A stretch of DNA of 54,946 nt from Chitinophagaceae bacterium (GCA_947455605.1 CANGOX010000012.1:1-54946); one strand, 5' to 3'. Counted from the stretch's first letter, positions 8,240-17,100 are shown. Notes: generated by a model from the letters alone, not told the origin. A program made the numbers and translations.

Positions 8240-8695
8240 GTGAAATTAGAACAAGCCATACAGAGTCATAAATTTAAAGACGAAGTGCATAAGGCAATTT
8301 TGAATACACTGTATACGGCCTGGTGGTTAAAAACAGTAATGAGTAAGGAGCTGAAAGAGTTTGGACTTACCCATGAACAATACAATGTTCTGAGGATCTT
8401 AAAAGGTAAATACCCTGAGCAAATGTGTGTAAGGGATGTAGCCTGCCGGATGATAGAGAAAAGCTCTAATGTACCGAGGATCATTGACAGATTGGAAATA
8501 AAGAAGCTGGTTAAACGATCTACTTCTCCTTTAGATAAACGGGAAACGGTGATCACCTTAACACAAAGCGGCATCACCATTCTGGAAACCTGTAATAGAA
8601 ACGTTACAAAAATGGTGGAAGGAATCGTAGAGATCAGTAATGAGGAAGCCGCTGTTCTGAACCAGCTACTTGAAAAAGTACGTACTGCGGAATAA
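8240..8695 (+). CDS. MarR-family transcriptional regulator
   Basis: A 151-residue winged-helix repressor. The helix-turn-helix region spans about residues 37-80 (LTHEQYNVLRILKG...VCRMIEKSS), and the wing carries the typical DKRETVITLTQSG sequence near residues 102-114. It heads a same-strand set (two pirins, YceI, DoxX, OsmC, FMN reductase) that looks redox- or electrophile-related. The GTG at 8240 is chosen because the predicted promoter overlaps any longer reading. Like OhrR/MarR relatives it probably dissociates on oxidation or ligand binding, but no sensing Cys can be named with confidence. Autoregulation is inferred from the shared palindrome words. Confidence 0.88.
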   Translation: MKLEQAIQSHKFKDEVHKAILNTLYTAWWLKTVMSKELKEFGLTHEQYNVLRILKGKYPEQMCVRDVACRMIEKSSNVPRIIDRLEIKKLVKRSTSPLDKRETVITLTQSGITILETCNRNVTKMVEGIVEISNEEAAVLNQLLEKVRTAE

Positions 8696-8711
8696 CTATT
8701 TTTTTAAATAA

Positions 8712-8731
8712 ATACATGTATATACATGTAT
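8712..8731. promoter_or_regulatory. Perfect 20-bp palindrome, candidate MarR operator
   Basis: ATACATGTATATACATGTAT equals its own reverse complement. It sits 15 nt upstream of the pirin start and 17 nt after the marR stop, a typical position and size for a MarR dimer operator. The marR promoter carries a related imperfect copy. Confidence 0.65.
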
Positions 8732-8746
8732 CAAAAAGGGAACGAT

Positions 8747-9466
8747 ATGAAAACGATATTACACAAAGCAGACACAAGGGGCCATGCAAATTTTGGTTGG
8801 CTCAACAGCTTTCACACCTTCAGTTTTGGACAATACCATAATCCTGAAAGGGTACATTTTGGTACGCTGCGCGTATTGAATGATGATACCGTAGCACCGG
8901 GAATGGGTTTTGGCAAACACCCGCATGATAATATGGAGATCGTATCCATACCCTTATCGGGTGATCTGCATCATAACGACAGCACGGGCCGTGACAAGAT
9001 CATACGCCAGGGCGATGTACAGATCATGAGTGCCGGCAGCGGTATTGCACACAGCGAAATGAACGCCAATAAAGACAAAGAAGTGAAATTCTTACAGATC
9101 TGGGTATTTCCAAAAGAGAAAAATATTGAACCCCGTTACGATCAGCAATCATTTAAACATGAAGACAGGCTTAACAGGATCCTTACTGTGGTGGCACCGG
9201 ATGATGAGCAGGCTATCTGGATCAACCAGGATGCATGGTTCTCATTATCTGATCTCACAAAAGACACTTCCATCGATTATACCATTCACAAAGAAGGTAA
9301 CGGTGTATATGTATTTGTGTTGAAAGGAAAGGTAACAGTAAATGAACAGATCCTCGAAACGCGTGATGGTCTGGGTGTTTATGAAACCGAGAAACTCACC
9401 ATCAAAGCTGATTCAGATGCAGAGATCTTATTGATTGATATACCAATGCAAATACAGGGAGTGTAA
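8747..9466 (+). CDS. Pirin-family bicupin (YhaK-like)
   Basis: A 239-residue cytosolic double cupin. The N-terminal cupin carries the metal-binding pattern HPHDNMEI (about 57-64), HHND (about 73-76) and GIAHSEMN (about 98-105); the C-terminal cupin is less conserved, as in YhaK. Some pirins have quercetinase activity or respond to nitrosative or oxidative stress; the substrate here is unknown. The ATG at 8747 is preceded by AAAAAGGG, one of the few good ribosome sites in the window, and excludes the upstream ATG that lies within the palindrome. A second pirin begins 2 nt after its stop. Confidence 0.9.
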   Translation: MKTILHKADTRGHANFGWLNSFHTFSFGQYHNPERVHFGTLRVLNDDTVAPGMGFGKHPHDNMEIVSIPLSGDLHHNDSTGRDKIIRQGDVQIMSAGSGIAHSEMNANKDKEVKFLQIWVFPKEKNIEPRYDQQSFKHEDRLNRILTVVAPDDEQAIWINQDAWFSLSDLTKDTSIDYTIHKEGNGVYVFVLKGKVTVNEQILETRDGLGVYETEKLTIKADSDAEILLIDIPMQIQGV

Positions 9467-9468
9467 TC

Positions 9469-10341
9469 ATGAAAACGAACAGAACCATAAAGACCATTTT
9501 ATATGCCCAACCGATGGATATGGGTGGTATGCCCATCAGGCAACCCTTTCCTTCAGCCAAAGCAGAACAGATCGATCCCTTTTTATTATTGCATCATGCC
9601 GATATAAAAGTGCCTGCACATATTGATACCCAACATGCCGGTGTGGGCCCACATCCTCACCGTGGTTTCTCTCCTGTGAGTTTTATTTTCAAGGGAGGGG
9701 TTCATCACCGCGATAGCAGGGGTAATGATAATGTGGTGTATGCCGGCGGTACACAATGGATGAATGCAGGTATGGGTGTGATACACAGCGAAAGACCACC
9801 GGCAGATATCCATGAAATTGGCGGCAGGCAGGAACTGATCCAGTTATGGGTGAACACACCGGCCAAACATAAAATGGATACACCGTCTTATCAACCTTTA
9901 ACTGCAGAACAAACACCTGTAGTAAAATCGGAAGACGGTTTAACAGAAGTGAATGTAATTGCCGGTGAGTTGAATACCGTAAAAGGCCCTATCAATACAT
10001 TATCATCTGTAAACACATTTACGGCTAACATGAAGAAAGGTGCAAAATTTTTCTTTGCCGTTCCAGCAACACACAATGCATTTATCTACATCACTACAGG
10101 TAAACTGAATGTTACGGGCGATGGAGAAGTAGATGAGAAATATGTAGCTGTATTCAATAAAGATGGAGAAGGTTTTGAACTGGAAGCGCTGGAAAACACG
10201 CACTTATTTGTAGGAACAGGTGAACCATTGAACGAACCGGTTGCCTCTCACGGCCCCTTTGTAATGAATAACCAGACAGAATTAATGGAAGCGTTCCGCG
10301 ATTACCAGCAAGGTAAAATGGGCGTTTTGATTGAAGAATAG
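9469..10341 (+). CDS. Pirin-family protein with Pirin_C domain
   Basis: A 290-residue bicupin of the classical pirin type. The N-terminal cupin shows the conserved HPHRGF (about 64-69), HRDSRG (about 80-85) and GVIHSERP (about 103-110) metal ligands; the C-terminal Pirin_C cupin follows from about residue 165. The start is 2 nt after the preceding pirin stop, so the two are translationally coupled and may act together. The paralogues differ enough (239 versus 290 residues) that recent duplication is unlikely. Quercetin-dioxygenase-like or redox-linked function is family inference only. Confidence 0.92.
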   Translation: MKTNRTIKTILYAQPMDMGGMPIRQPFPSAKAEQIDPFLLLHHADIKVPAHIDTQHAGVGPHPHRGFSPVSFIFKGGVHHRDSRGNDNVVYAGGTQWMNAGMGVIHSERPPADIHEIGGRQELIQLWVNTPAKHKMDTPSYQPLTAEQTPVVKSEDGLTEVNVIAGELNTVKGPINTLSSVNTFTANMKKGAKFFFAVPATHNAFIYITTGKLNVTGDGEVDEKYVAVFNKDGEGFELEALENTHLFVGTGEPLNEPVASHGPFVMNNQTELMEAFRDYQQGKMGVLIEE

Positions 10342-10345
10342 AACC

Positions 10346-10424
10346 GTCCATGGTCCATAGTCGATGGTCCATGGACAAAACAATAAACAATCCGCTAATC
10401 CGCAATCCGCGAATTCGCTAATTA
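10346..10424. repeat. CCATGG-word repeat followed by 'AATCCGC' repeat
   Basis: Five nucleotides after the pirin stop, CCATGG/CCATAG words run to 10376, then a different short-word repeat (ATCCGCTAATCCGCAATCCGC, about 10389-10424) fills the gap to yceI. Confidence 0.65.
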
Positions 10425-10447
10425 AATAAACCCTAAAACAAAATAAC

Positions 10448-10975
10448 ATGTCAACGTACAAGATCGACACCACACACAGTGAAGTAACTTTTAAAGTGAA
10501 ACACCTGATGATTACCAATGTAACCGGAAGCTTCACAAAATTTGATGCTACCCTGGAAGCTGCAGCTGAAGATTTCAGCGATGCAAAAATTTCTTTTGAA
10601 GCAGATGTAGATAGCATCTCTACCAATAACGAACAGCGCGATGGTCACCTGAAAAGTGAAGACTTCTTTGCTGCAGAGAAATTTCCAAAACTGAGCTTTG
10701 TTTCTTCTTCTTTCAAAAAATTGAACGATGGAGAATATGCATTGAACGGCGACCTTACCATCCGTGGTGTTACCAAACCGGTTCAGTTAGCTGTTGAATA
10801 TGGCGGAACCATGACCGATCCTTACGGACAGGTGAAAGCCGGTTTTGAAATTGCAGGAAAGATCAGCCGTAAAGAATTTGGCCTTACCTGGACAGCAACT
10901 ACCGAAGCAGGTGGTATTGTGGTAAGCGATGAGGTGAAGTTGAACCTCGCTGTACAAATGATCAAACAAGCGTAA
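10448..10975 (+). CDS. YceI-family lipocalin-like protein
   Basis: A 175-residue YceI domain protein, a beta-barrel that binds isoprenoid-type or amphiphilic ligands. The family opening TYKIDTTHSEVTFKVKHL is at residues 3-20, and SFVSSSFKKL...GDLTIRGVTKPV lies near 80-117. There is no signal peptide, so this version is probably cytosolic, unlike E. coli YceI. It sits in the MarR/pirin cluster, where YceI and DoxX often co-occur in Bacteroidota. Whether it shares the upstream transcript is uncertain because a repeat element separates them. Confidence 0.9.
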   Translation: MSTYKIDTTHSEVTFKVKHLMITNVTGSFTKFDATLEAAAEDFSDAKISFEADVDSISTNNEQRDGHLKSEDFFAAEKFPKLSFVSSSFKKLNDGEYALNGDLTIRGVTKPVQLAVEYGGTMTDPYGQVKAGFEIAGKISRKEFGLTWTATTEAGGIVVSDEVKLNLAVQMIKQA

Positions 10976-10976
10976 G

Positions 10977-11155
10977 GAATATTGAATATTGAGCAAGGAA
11001 TTTTGAATGATGAAAGAAAAGGCCTGTTCAATAACACTCTGCGAAACCTCTGCTTCTCTGCGGCTCCGCGGTGAAAGCACCTTTCATAATCGGGAAGATT
11101 GATGATGAGGGAACGCATTCACCGCAGAGGCAGGGAGGTGCAGAGTTAACGCAGA
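10977..11155. repeat. AATATTGAA repeat plus long CTCTGCGG/CCGCAGAG hairpin
   Basis: The first part (10977-11013) is the AATATTGAATATTGAGCAAGGA family and starts 2 nt after the yceI stop. The second (about 11037-11155) has CTCTGCGGCTCCGCGGTGAA facing TTCACCGCAGAGGCAGGG, arms of the large hairpin family seen at 41553 and 42313. Together they explain the 210-base gap before the DoxX gene. Confidence 0.7.
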
Positions 11156-11185
11156 GAAAAACATTTTAACTTCTAGATATTACAC

Positions 11186-11569
11186 ATGAAAGCAATTAAA
11201 TACCTGCCGGTATATTTACTGGCATTGATTTACCTGATCTTTGGATCAAACTATTTCTTCCATTTCATTCCAATGCCGCCAATGGGTGGTAATGCCGGAG
11301 CATTTGCGGGACTTTTGTTTACAACTAAGTTCTTATTGGTAGTGAAAACTTTAGAAGTAGGTTTAGCATTACTGATGTTGGTTCCCGCTACCAGGGCCCT
11401 GGCTTTATTGCTGATTGCTCCTATAACCGTGAACATTCTTTTATTTGAACTACTGATCGCACAACAACCCGGTATTGGTGTACTGATGGTAATTTTGAAT
11501 GGCCTGGCCATTTACCGGTTAAAAGACAAATACATCAGTATCGTAAAAACGAAATTGGCGATCGCTTAA
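11186..11569 (+). CDS. DoxX-like membrane protein
   Basis: A 127-residue inner-membrane protein with four predicted transmembrane helices (about 7-25, 45-67, 71-92, 95-113), typical of DoxX/DUF417-like small proteins. In mycobacteria a DoxX protein forms a membrane oxidoreductase complex with SodA and SseA; no such partners are here, but OsmC and FMN reductase genes follow immediately, consistent with a thiol or oxidant stress context. The OsmC start is 9 nt downstream, implying cotranscription. Substrate and reaction are unknown. Confidence 0.75.
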   Translation: MKAIKYLPVYLLALIYLIFGSNYFFHFIPMPPMGGNAGAFAGLLFTTKFLLVVKTLEVGLALLMLVPATRALALLLIAPITVNILLFELLIAQQPGIGVLMVILNGLAIYRLKDKYISIVKTKLAIA

Positions 11570-11578
11570 AACCTTAAC

Positions 11579-11959
11579 ATGACAACAGCCAGCATTGCTT
11601 CCAACCATTACAGTGTAAAGCTTCAGAATGGAAGACATGAATTTGCAGCAGATGAGCCGATGGACAAAGGGGGAACAGATGCCGGTCCCGCGCCGGATGA
11701 GATCCTGGAAGCATCACTGGCGAGTTGTACAGCGATCACTTTGCGGATGTATGCAGACAGAAAGGAATGGAAAGTGACGGCGATAGAAGTAACCGTTAGC
11801 CTTGAAAGAGCAGATAACAAAACTATTTTTACCCGATCCATCAAACTGGAAGGTAATATTGATGAAATACAGCGGGAAAGGTTATTACAGATAGCCAAAG
11901 CCTGTCCGGTTTCAAAAACATTGCTGGGAGAAATAGAGATCAACAGCCGGATTGCCTGA
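11579..11959 (+). CDS. OsmC/Ohr-family peroxiredoxin
   Basis: A 126-residue OsmC-like protein. Both conserved cysteines are present: C50 in ASLASCTAIT (on the central helix) and C109 in IAKACPVSKT, the pair that reduces organic hydroperoxides in Ohr/OsmC. Compared with OsmC (about 140 residues) it is short and closer to the YhfA-like branch. It lies 9 nt after the DoxX-like gene and 90 nt before the FMN reductase. Peroxide detoxification is well supported by the family; the exact substrate is not. Confidence 0.9.
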   Translation: MTTASIASNHYSVKLQNGRHEFAADEPMDKGGTDAGPAPDEILEASLASCTAITLRMYADRKEWKVTAIEVTVSLERADNKTIFTRSIKLEGNIDEIQRERLLQIAKACPVSKTLLGEIEINSRIA

Positions 11960-12049
11960 AACAGGAAGTAGCGAACATTGAGGCAAGCTTGTTGTTATAG
12001 AAGTATTGATAACAGCTACGGGATGATCCCGCGCACAAAAGATGAATAT

Positions 12050-12613
12050 ATGAATATAGAGATCATATCAGGAAGCCCCAGAAAGGACAGTGTAACACAC
12101 AGGGTGGCTTTGTTCCTGAAAAAACATTTAACTGCTACCACCTCACATACGGTAGATATTATTGATATCCGCGAGTGGAACCTGCCTTTGTTACAACAGG
12201 TATTTACCAGCGTAGAGAAAACGCCAGATCCATACAAGCCATTGGCAGAACGTATGTTTGCGGCAGAAGCATTTATCCTGGTAACTCCGGAATATAATGG
12301 CAGTTATTCGCCGGCCCTGCAGAACCTTCTGGACCATTTCCCCAAACAAAGCCACAAGGCTTTCGGGATCGTTACCGCCTCGCCGGGAGCGATGGGGGGT
12401 ATGCGTTCAAGCCAGCAATTATTATTGCTGATACCTGCTTTATTCGGAATCGCTTCGCCTTATATGCTGATCACCCCCATGGTTGACAAGAAGTTCGACG
12501 TGGAGGGAAATCTGACGGATACCGGGTTTCAAAAAGCGATCGATCAGTTTGTTAGTGAATTTTTATGGCTGGCCGAGACGGTAAACCCGGAGTTGGCATC
12601 GGCCTATAATTAA
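12050..12613 (+). CDS. NAD(P)H-dependent FMN reductase-like flavoprotein
   Basis: A 187-residue flavodoxin-fold oxidoreductase (FMN_red/ChrR/ArsH type). The phosphate-binding loop GSPRKDSVTHR is at residues 7-17, and the FMN-loop signature TPEYNGSYSPALQNLLDH is near 79-96. Relatives reduce FMN, quinones or chromate with NADPH. The ATG at 12050 is chosen because the extension upstream is not conserved-looking and would separate the first beta strand from the N terminus. It ends the MarR-pirin stress cluster and is followed by a terminator-like hairpin, matching a quinone or electrophile detoxification role by inference. Confidence 0.87.
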   Translation: MNIEIISGSPRKDSVTHRVALFLKKHLTATTSHTVDIIDIREWNLPLLQQVFTSVEKTPDPYKPLAERMFAAEAFILVTPEYNGSYSPALQNLLDHFPKQSHKAFGIVTASPGAMGGMRSSQQLLLLIPALFGIASPYMLITPMVDKKFDVEGNLTDTGFQKAIDQFVSEFLWLAETVNPELASAYN

Positions 12614-12625
12614 TATGATAAAATG

Positions 12626-12655
12626 TGGCGGAGTTGTACCTTCGCCACTTTCTTT
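12626..12655 (+). terminator. Terminator-like hairpin after the FMN reductase
   Basis: GTGGCG and CGCCAC arms enclose a 12-nt loop and are followed by TTTCTTTT. The loop contains TACCTTCG, close to a -7 box, so it may also mark the start of the next transcript. Confidence 0.5.
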
Positions 12656-12666
12656 TAAATACCATC

Positions 12667-14514
12667 ATGAGCGACGACATCAAACACGAATGTGGCCTTG
12701 CTTACATTCGATTGAGAAAGCCTTTTTCCTATTATCTGCAGCAACACGGAGCAGTTACTTACGGCCTTAACAAGCTGTACCTGCTTATGGAAAAACAGCA
12801 TAACCGTGGCCAGGATGGCGCAGGAATTGCCGCTGTAAAACTGAATACCGAACCCGGTAATCCTTTTTTACACCGCATGCGCAGCAATGCCCAGCAACCT
12901 ATCGCTGATCTATTCTTTAGAATTGGACAGGAAATTGCCGAACTCGAAAAATACCAACCCGATATAAAACAACATCCCGGACTAATGAAAGGCCATCTGC
13001 CTTTTCTGGGTGAAGTATTGCTGGGGCATTTACGGTATGGCACACAGGGTAAGAATAATGTGGAGTTTTGCCACCCCTTTATCAAACGCGACCTGATGCC
13101 GGGAAGGAATATGGCCCTTGCTGGAAATTTTAACCTGGTAAATACGGATGAACTGTTTGATCTCATCAATATGAGCCCCGGCGATTTTCAAAAACAAAGC
13201 GACCTGGCGGCGATGATGGAAGTGATACATCATTTCCTTACCAAAGAAGACGAAGCACACCCCAATGCAGCAGATATCAGCAAAGTATTAAAGAAAGCCA
13301 CACCCTTGTTTGATGGTGGTTATACCATAGGCGCTTTATTAGGCAACGGTTATAGTTTTATTATGCGTGATGCACATGGAATACGTCCGGCCTATTATTA
13401 TATTAATGATGAAGTGATCGTTGCGGCCAGTGAAAGAGCTGCAATCCGTACCACTTTTAATGTAGGTGAGAATGAAGTGCTGGAACTGATGCCGGGTATG
13501 GCATTGATCGTGGATGATAAAGGTGGATATACCATTGAACAGATCTTAGAACCCAAAGAGAGAAGGGCCTGCAGTTTTGAACGGATCTATTTTTCACGGG
13601 GCAGTGATGAAAAAATTTATCGCGAAAGAATTGCACTCGGACATCATTTGAGCAAGACCGTTCTGGAAAGCATCAGCTATGATCTGAAGAATACGATCTT
13701 CTCTTATATACCCAATACGGCAGAAGTAGCTTTTTATGGATTGGTAAAAGGGATGGAAGAGTACCTGAACAAGATAAAAGTGGAACGTATCCTCAGCTGG
13801 GGAACGGATGTTACACCTGAGAAGCTGGAAGAAATGGTGAACCGTAAGATCCGTCAGGAAAAGATCGCCATCAAAGATGTAAAACTCCGAACATTCATTA
13901 CAGAAGATGCAAATCGTAATGAAATGGTACAGCACGTGTACGACATTACCTATGGAACCGTTCGCAGAAATGAAGATACCCTTGTAGTGATTGATGACAG
14001 TATTGTACGCGGAACTACTTTAAAAGAAAGTATTGTTCGAATGCTGGCAAGATTAAAACCCAAAAAGATCATTGTAGTTTCTTCTGCTCCGCAGATCCGT
14101 TACCCGGATTGTTATGGTATTGATATGAGTAAGCTTGGCGATTTCATAGCTTTCCGCGCCGCCATTGCTTTATTAAAAGAAAGAAATATGGAGCATGTAC
14201 TTACCGAAGTACATGAAAAAATCAAAGAACTGCAACGCAATAATCAATTACACACAGAGAATGTAGTGAGGCAGGTTTACAAACCTTTTACCACATTAGA
14301 GATCTCCGATAAAATTGCCCAACTCATAACCCCTCCGGAAATCGACCTGAAAGTAGAAGCGATCTACCAAACTATTGAAGACCTGCACCACAGCTGTCCT
14401 ACCAATACCGGCGACTGGTACTTTACAGGTAACTACCCAACACCGGGTGGAAATAAAGTGGTGAACAAAGCTTTCCTGAATTATATAGAAGGGAAGAATG
14501 TGAGGGGGTATTAA
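12667..14514 (+). CDS. Amidophosphoribosyltransferase-like protein (long PurF paralogue)
   Basis: A 615-residue protein with an N-terminal class II glutamine amidotransferase domain and a C-terminal phosphoribosyltransferase domain. Cys9 (ECGLAYIRL) is the likely nucleophile, exposed after propeptide removal as in PurF; HNRGQDGAG (about 46-54) follows. The PRPP loop VVIDDSIVRGTT is near residues 440-451. Canonical PurF is about 500 residues; this one carries insertions and a C-terminal extension containing WYFTGNYPTPGG. It may be the first committed purine enzyme or a second, specialised paralogue. The ATG at 12667 gives the expected short propeptide. Confidence 0.8.
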   Translation: MSDDIKHECGLAYIRLRKPFSYYLQQHGAVTYGLNKLYLLMEKQHNRGQDGAGIAAVKLNTEPGNPFLHRMRSNAQQPIADLFFRIGQEIAELEKYQPDIKQHPGLMKGHLPFLGEVLLGHLRYGTQGKNNVEFCHPFIKRDLMPGRNMALAGNFNLVNTDELFDLINMSPGDFQKQSDLAAMMEVIHHFLTKEDEAHPNAADISKVLKKATPLFDGGYTIGALLGNGYSFIMRDAHGIRPAYYYINDEVIVAASERAAIRTTFNVGENEVLELMPGMALIVDDKGGYTIEQILEPKERRACSFERIYFSRGSDEKIYRERIALGHHLSKTVLESISYDLKNTIFSYIPNTAEVAFYGLVKGMEEYLNKIKVERILSWGTDVTPEKLEEMVNRKIRQEKIAIKDVKLRTFITEDANRNEMVQHVYDITYGTVRRNEDTLVVIDDSIVRGTTLKESIVRMLARLKPKKIIVVSSAPQIRYPDCYGIDMSKLGDFIAFRAAIALLKERNMEHVLTEVHEKIKELQRNNQLHTENVVRQVYKPFTTLEISDKIAQLITPPEIDLKVEAIYQTIEDLHHSCPTNTGDWYFTGNYPTPGGNKVVNKAFLNYIEGKNVRGY

Positions 14515-14516
14515 AA

Positions 14517-14650
14517 GGATTTTGAAATTTTGGAATTGGGAAATTTTGAAATTTGAAACAGAAAAGCCGATTTCTATTTTAGAAACCGGCTTTTCTTTTT
14601 ATAGGGAACTCTTCGATTTCAAAATTCCAAGATTCCAAAATTTCAAAATA
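14517..14650. repeat. AAATTTTGGAATT hairpin repeat enclosing a bidirectional terminator
   Basis: Words of the AAATTTTG/GGAATTGGG family (14519-14558) face their complement (14617-14648). Nested inside, AGAAAAGCCG...CGGCTTTTCTTTTT (14560-14601) makes a terminator between the convergent PurF-like and ketoacyl synthase genes. Confidence 0.75.
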
Positions 14651-14658
14651 GGTTCCTG

Positions 14659-15738
14659 TCAAACTCTATAACAAATTGCATTAATATTCATCCCTGCTCC
14701 CACAGAAGCAAACATTACCACATCTCCTTTTTCCAAAGCATGTTCGCCCAGTTCACCATGTTTAACCAGGTCGTATAAGGTTGGGATGGTGGCAACGGAG
14801 CTGTTGCCGAGTTTATGGATACTCATGGGCATGATATCACCGGGAATATCTTTAAGTCCGTATAATTTGTAGAGCACTTTTACAAAGCCCTCATCCATTT
14901 TTTCGTTTGCCTGGTGAAGGAAGAATTTTTTAACATCGGCTACCTGCAAGCCGCATTTATCCAGACAGGATTTCATGGCAGCCGGTACATTTTTTATGGC
15001 GTATTCATATACCTTACGACCCTTCATTTTCATATAACGTACATCGGGGTCCGAATCAGGAAAGTTGGATTTTCCATAGTGCAGGTAAAAGGCTTCATCT
15101 ACACAATGGCTCTGCATGCTGGTGGCGAGAATACCGCTTTCTGTTTCGCTGGAAGGGACTGCTTCGATTACCGTAGCGCCGGCACCATCGCTGAAGATCA
15201 TACTGTCGCGGTCATATATATCAATCACCCGGCTCAGGGTTTCGGCACCGATCACCAGACATTTTTTGGCCATCCCGGATTTGATATACGCATCAGCCTG
15301 TATCACTCCCTGTATCCATCCGGGGCAACCAAACAGAATATCATAGGCCACACAATTGGGGTTGCGGATACCCAATGCCTGTTTTACACGCGAGGCAAGG
15401 GCAGGTAGCACATCTGTTTGAATGGTATCTTTTAAAACATTACCGAAATTGTGTGCAAAGATGATCTGGTCCAGTGTTTCCGGATCGATACCGGAATCTT
15501 CAATGGCCCGTTTTGCAGCAATAGTGGCCATATCTGAGGCGGTCATATTGGAATCGGCATACCGTCTTTCTTCAATACCTGTAATGTCTTTGAATTTATC
15601 AACGATCTCTGTTGGAGGGGCAATAATGCGCTCATGGTCCTCTGTATAGAACTCCTGGTTAACAAACGCAGCATTGGTCTTGATATTGGGCGGGATAAAA
15701 CTTCCTGTACCTGTAATAACCGTTCTTGTCTGGGGCAT
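14659..15738 (-). CDS. 3-oxoacyl-ACP synthase III family (FabH-like ketosynthase)
   Basis: A 359-residue thiolase-fold condensing enzyme. The catalytic triad is visible: Cys138 in LFGCPGW, His275 in LHQANEK and Asn312 in KLGNSSVA. FabH starts fatty acid synthesis by condensing acetyl-CoA with malonyl-ACP. The active-site neighbourhood (CPGWIQGV instead of CAGF) and the about 30 extra residues suggest a specialised KAS III, so the housekeeping fabH may be elsewhere. It is a single gene, convergent with the PurF-like gene, and separated by a terminator from the sugar genes upstream. Confidence 0.85.
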   Translation of the reverse strand: MPQTRTVITGTGSFIPPNIKTNAAFVNQEFYTEDHERIIAPPTEIVDKFKDITGIEERRYADSNMTASDMATIAAKRAIEDSGIDPETLDQIIFAHNFGNVLKDTIQTDVLPALASRVKQALGIRNPNCVAYDILFGCPGWIQGVIQADAYIKSGMAKKCLVIGAETLSRVIDIYDRDSMIFSDGAGATVIEAVPSSETESGILATSMQSHCVDEAFYLHYGKSNFPDSDPDVRYMKMKGRKVYEYAIKNVPAAMKSCLDKCGLQVADVKKFFLHQANEKMDEGFVKVLYKLYGLKDIPGDIMPMSIHKLGNSSVATIPTLYDLVKHGELGEHALEKGDVVMFASVGAGMNINAICYRV

Positions 15739-15830
15739 GAGCTATTGATTAATGCTGTTTACAAACAACTCGTGATCTGATCATTCAAATTTAAGAATTT
15801 ATTCTCCGCAGTAAGCCCGCAAACCCAAAT

Positions 15831-15866
15831 AAAAAAAGCGACCAACTGTTAGTTATTGGTCGCTTT
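15831..15866 (-). terminator. Intrinsic terminator after mannose-1-phosphate guanylyltransferase
   Basis: AAAGCGACCAA (15835-15845) pairs with TTGGTCGCTTT (15856-15866) around a 10-nt loop; on the minus strand the stem is followed by a T run (A run 15831-15837 on the plus strand). Confidence 0.85.
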
Positions 15867-15943
15867 CTATCTAAGCTATTTTGCAGCAGATCGCAAAGAA
15901 TACAAAAGAATGAATCCGCGATATCATATCTGAAATCCGGTGA

Positions 15944-17026
15944 TCAGAGAAACTTGTCACCCTTATTCCGCTTCACTTCCGCCACATATTCTTTAATGGC
16001 CTGCTCTTTTTCTTTTTTACAGATGAGTAAAACATCTTTAGTATCCACTACAATAAAATCATCTAGTCCCTGTAACACCAATAATTTTTCATTAGGTGCA
16101 GACACCATACATTTGGTAGCATCGATCACGATCACATTTTCACCGGCAACCGCATTACCCAGATAATCCTTCTCAAAATTATCATAAGCACTATTCCAGG
16201 TACCCAGATCACTCCAGCCAAATGAGGAAGGGATCACATATACATTATCCGCTTTCTCCATAATGGCAATATCAATAGATACATTGGTGCACAAGGGATA
16301 GATCCGGTTGATGGCTTCTGTTTCTGTTTGGGTATTGAAATGTTCTTTTTCGCCATCAAACAGCTCATACATTTCAGGTTGGTATTGTTCGAAAGCTTTT
16401 ACCACGTTCTTTACTTTCCAGACAAAAATACCGGCGTTCCATAAAAAGTCGCCGCTGGCTAAAAATGTCTTTGCCAGTTCCAGGTTAGGTTTTTCTGTAA
16501 AGGTTTTTACTTTATAGATTCCATATGCCACGGCCATCGGTTCATGTTGAATATAGCCATAGCCGGTATTGGGATGCGAAGGCTTGACACCCAGGGTAAC
16601 CAATGAGCGGATATGCCCCGCAAAATCCAGTGCCTGTTCGGTGATCTTCTTGAAGTTCTCAGTATCCAGTATCAGGTGATCGCTGGGTGCCACAATCAGA
16701 GAAGCTTCAGGATCTTTCTGTAAAAGTTTGAAAGAGATATAGGCTACACAGGGAGCCGTATTCTTGCGGCTGGGTTCAGCAAGAATATTGTCAGTGCTCA
16801 TTTCTGGGATCTGCTGCTTTACGATATCGCAGTATTCAGCGGAGGTAACCACAAAAATATTTTCTTCAGGAATGAATGCCGCATAACGCTCAAAGGTCCA
16901 GCGGATCAGAGACTTGCCTGTATTTAAAATATCGATGAACTGCTTGGGGTAACCGGTTCGGCTGCTTGGCCAGAAGCGACTGCCAATGCCACCCGCCATG
17001 ATTACTACATAATGGTGCTTATTCAT
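15944..17026 (-). CDS. Mannose-1-phosphate guanylyltransferase
   Basis: A 360-residue nucleotidyltransferase that makes GDP-mannose from mannose-1-phosphate and GTP for surface polysaccharide and O-glycan synthesis. The NTP loop GGIGSRFWP is at residues 12-20, followed by YPKQF (26-30); FVEKP-type FTEKPNLE is near 175, and DNVYVIPSSFGWSDLGTW, the family fingerprint, is near 262-279. It lacks the C-terminal isomerase domain of bifunctional ManC/AlgA. It lies 74 nt downstream of the kdsD-like gene on the same strand, a cell-envelope sugar pair, and ends at a strong terminator. Confidence 0.94.
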   Translation of the reverse strand: MNKHHYVVIMAGGIGSRFWPSSRTGYPKQFIDILNTGKSLIRWTFERYAAFIPEENIFVVTSAEYCDIVKQQIPEMSTDNILAEPSRKNTAPCVAYISFKLLQKDPEASLIVAPSDHLILDTENFKKITEQALDFAGHIRSLVTLGVKPSHPNTGYGYIQHEPMAVAYGIYKVKTFTEKPNLELAKTFLASGDFLWNAGIFVWKVKNVVKAFEQYQPEMYELFDGEKEHFNTQTETEAINRIYPLCTNVSIDIAIMEKADNVYVIPSSFGWSDLGTWNSAYDNFEKDYLGNAVAGENVIVIDATKCMVSAPNEKLLVLQGLDDFIVVDTKDVLLICKKEKEQAIKEYVAEVKRNKGDKFL

Positions 17027-17100
17027 AGGGCTTGCCTTATTAAAGATTTGCGGTGCGAAATTACAGGCTTATTCAACGCCGTCATAATAAAAAAGCAGTG

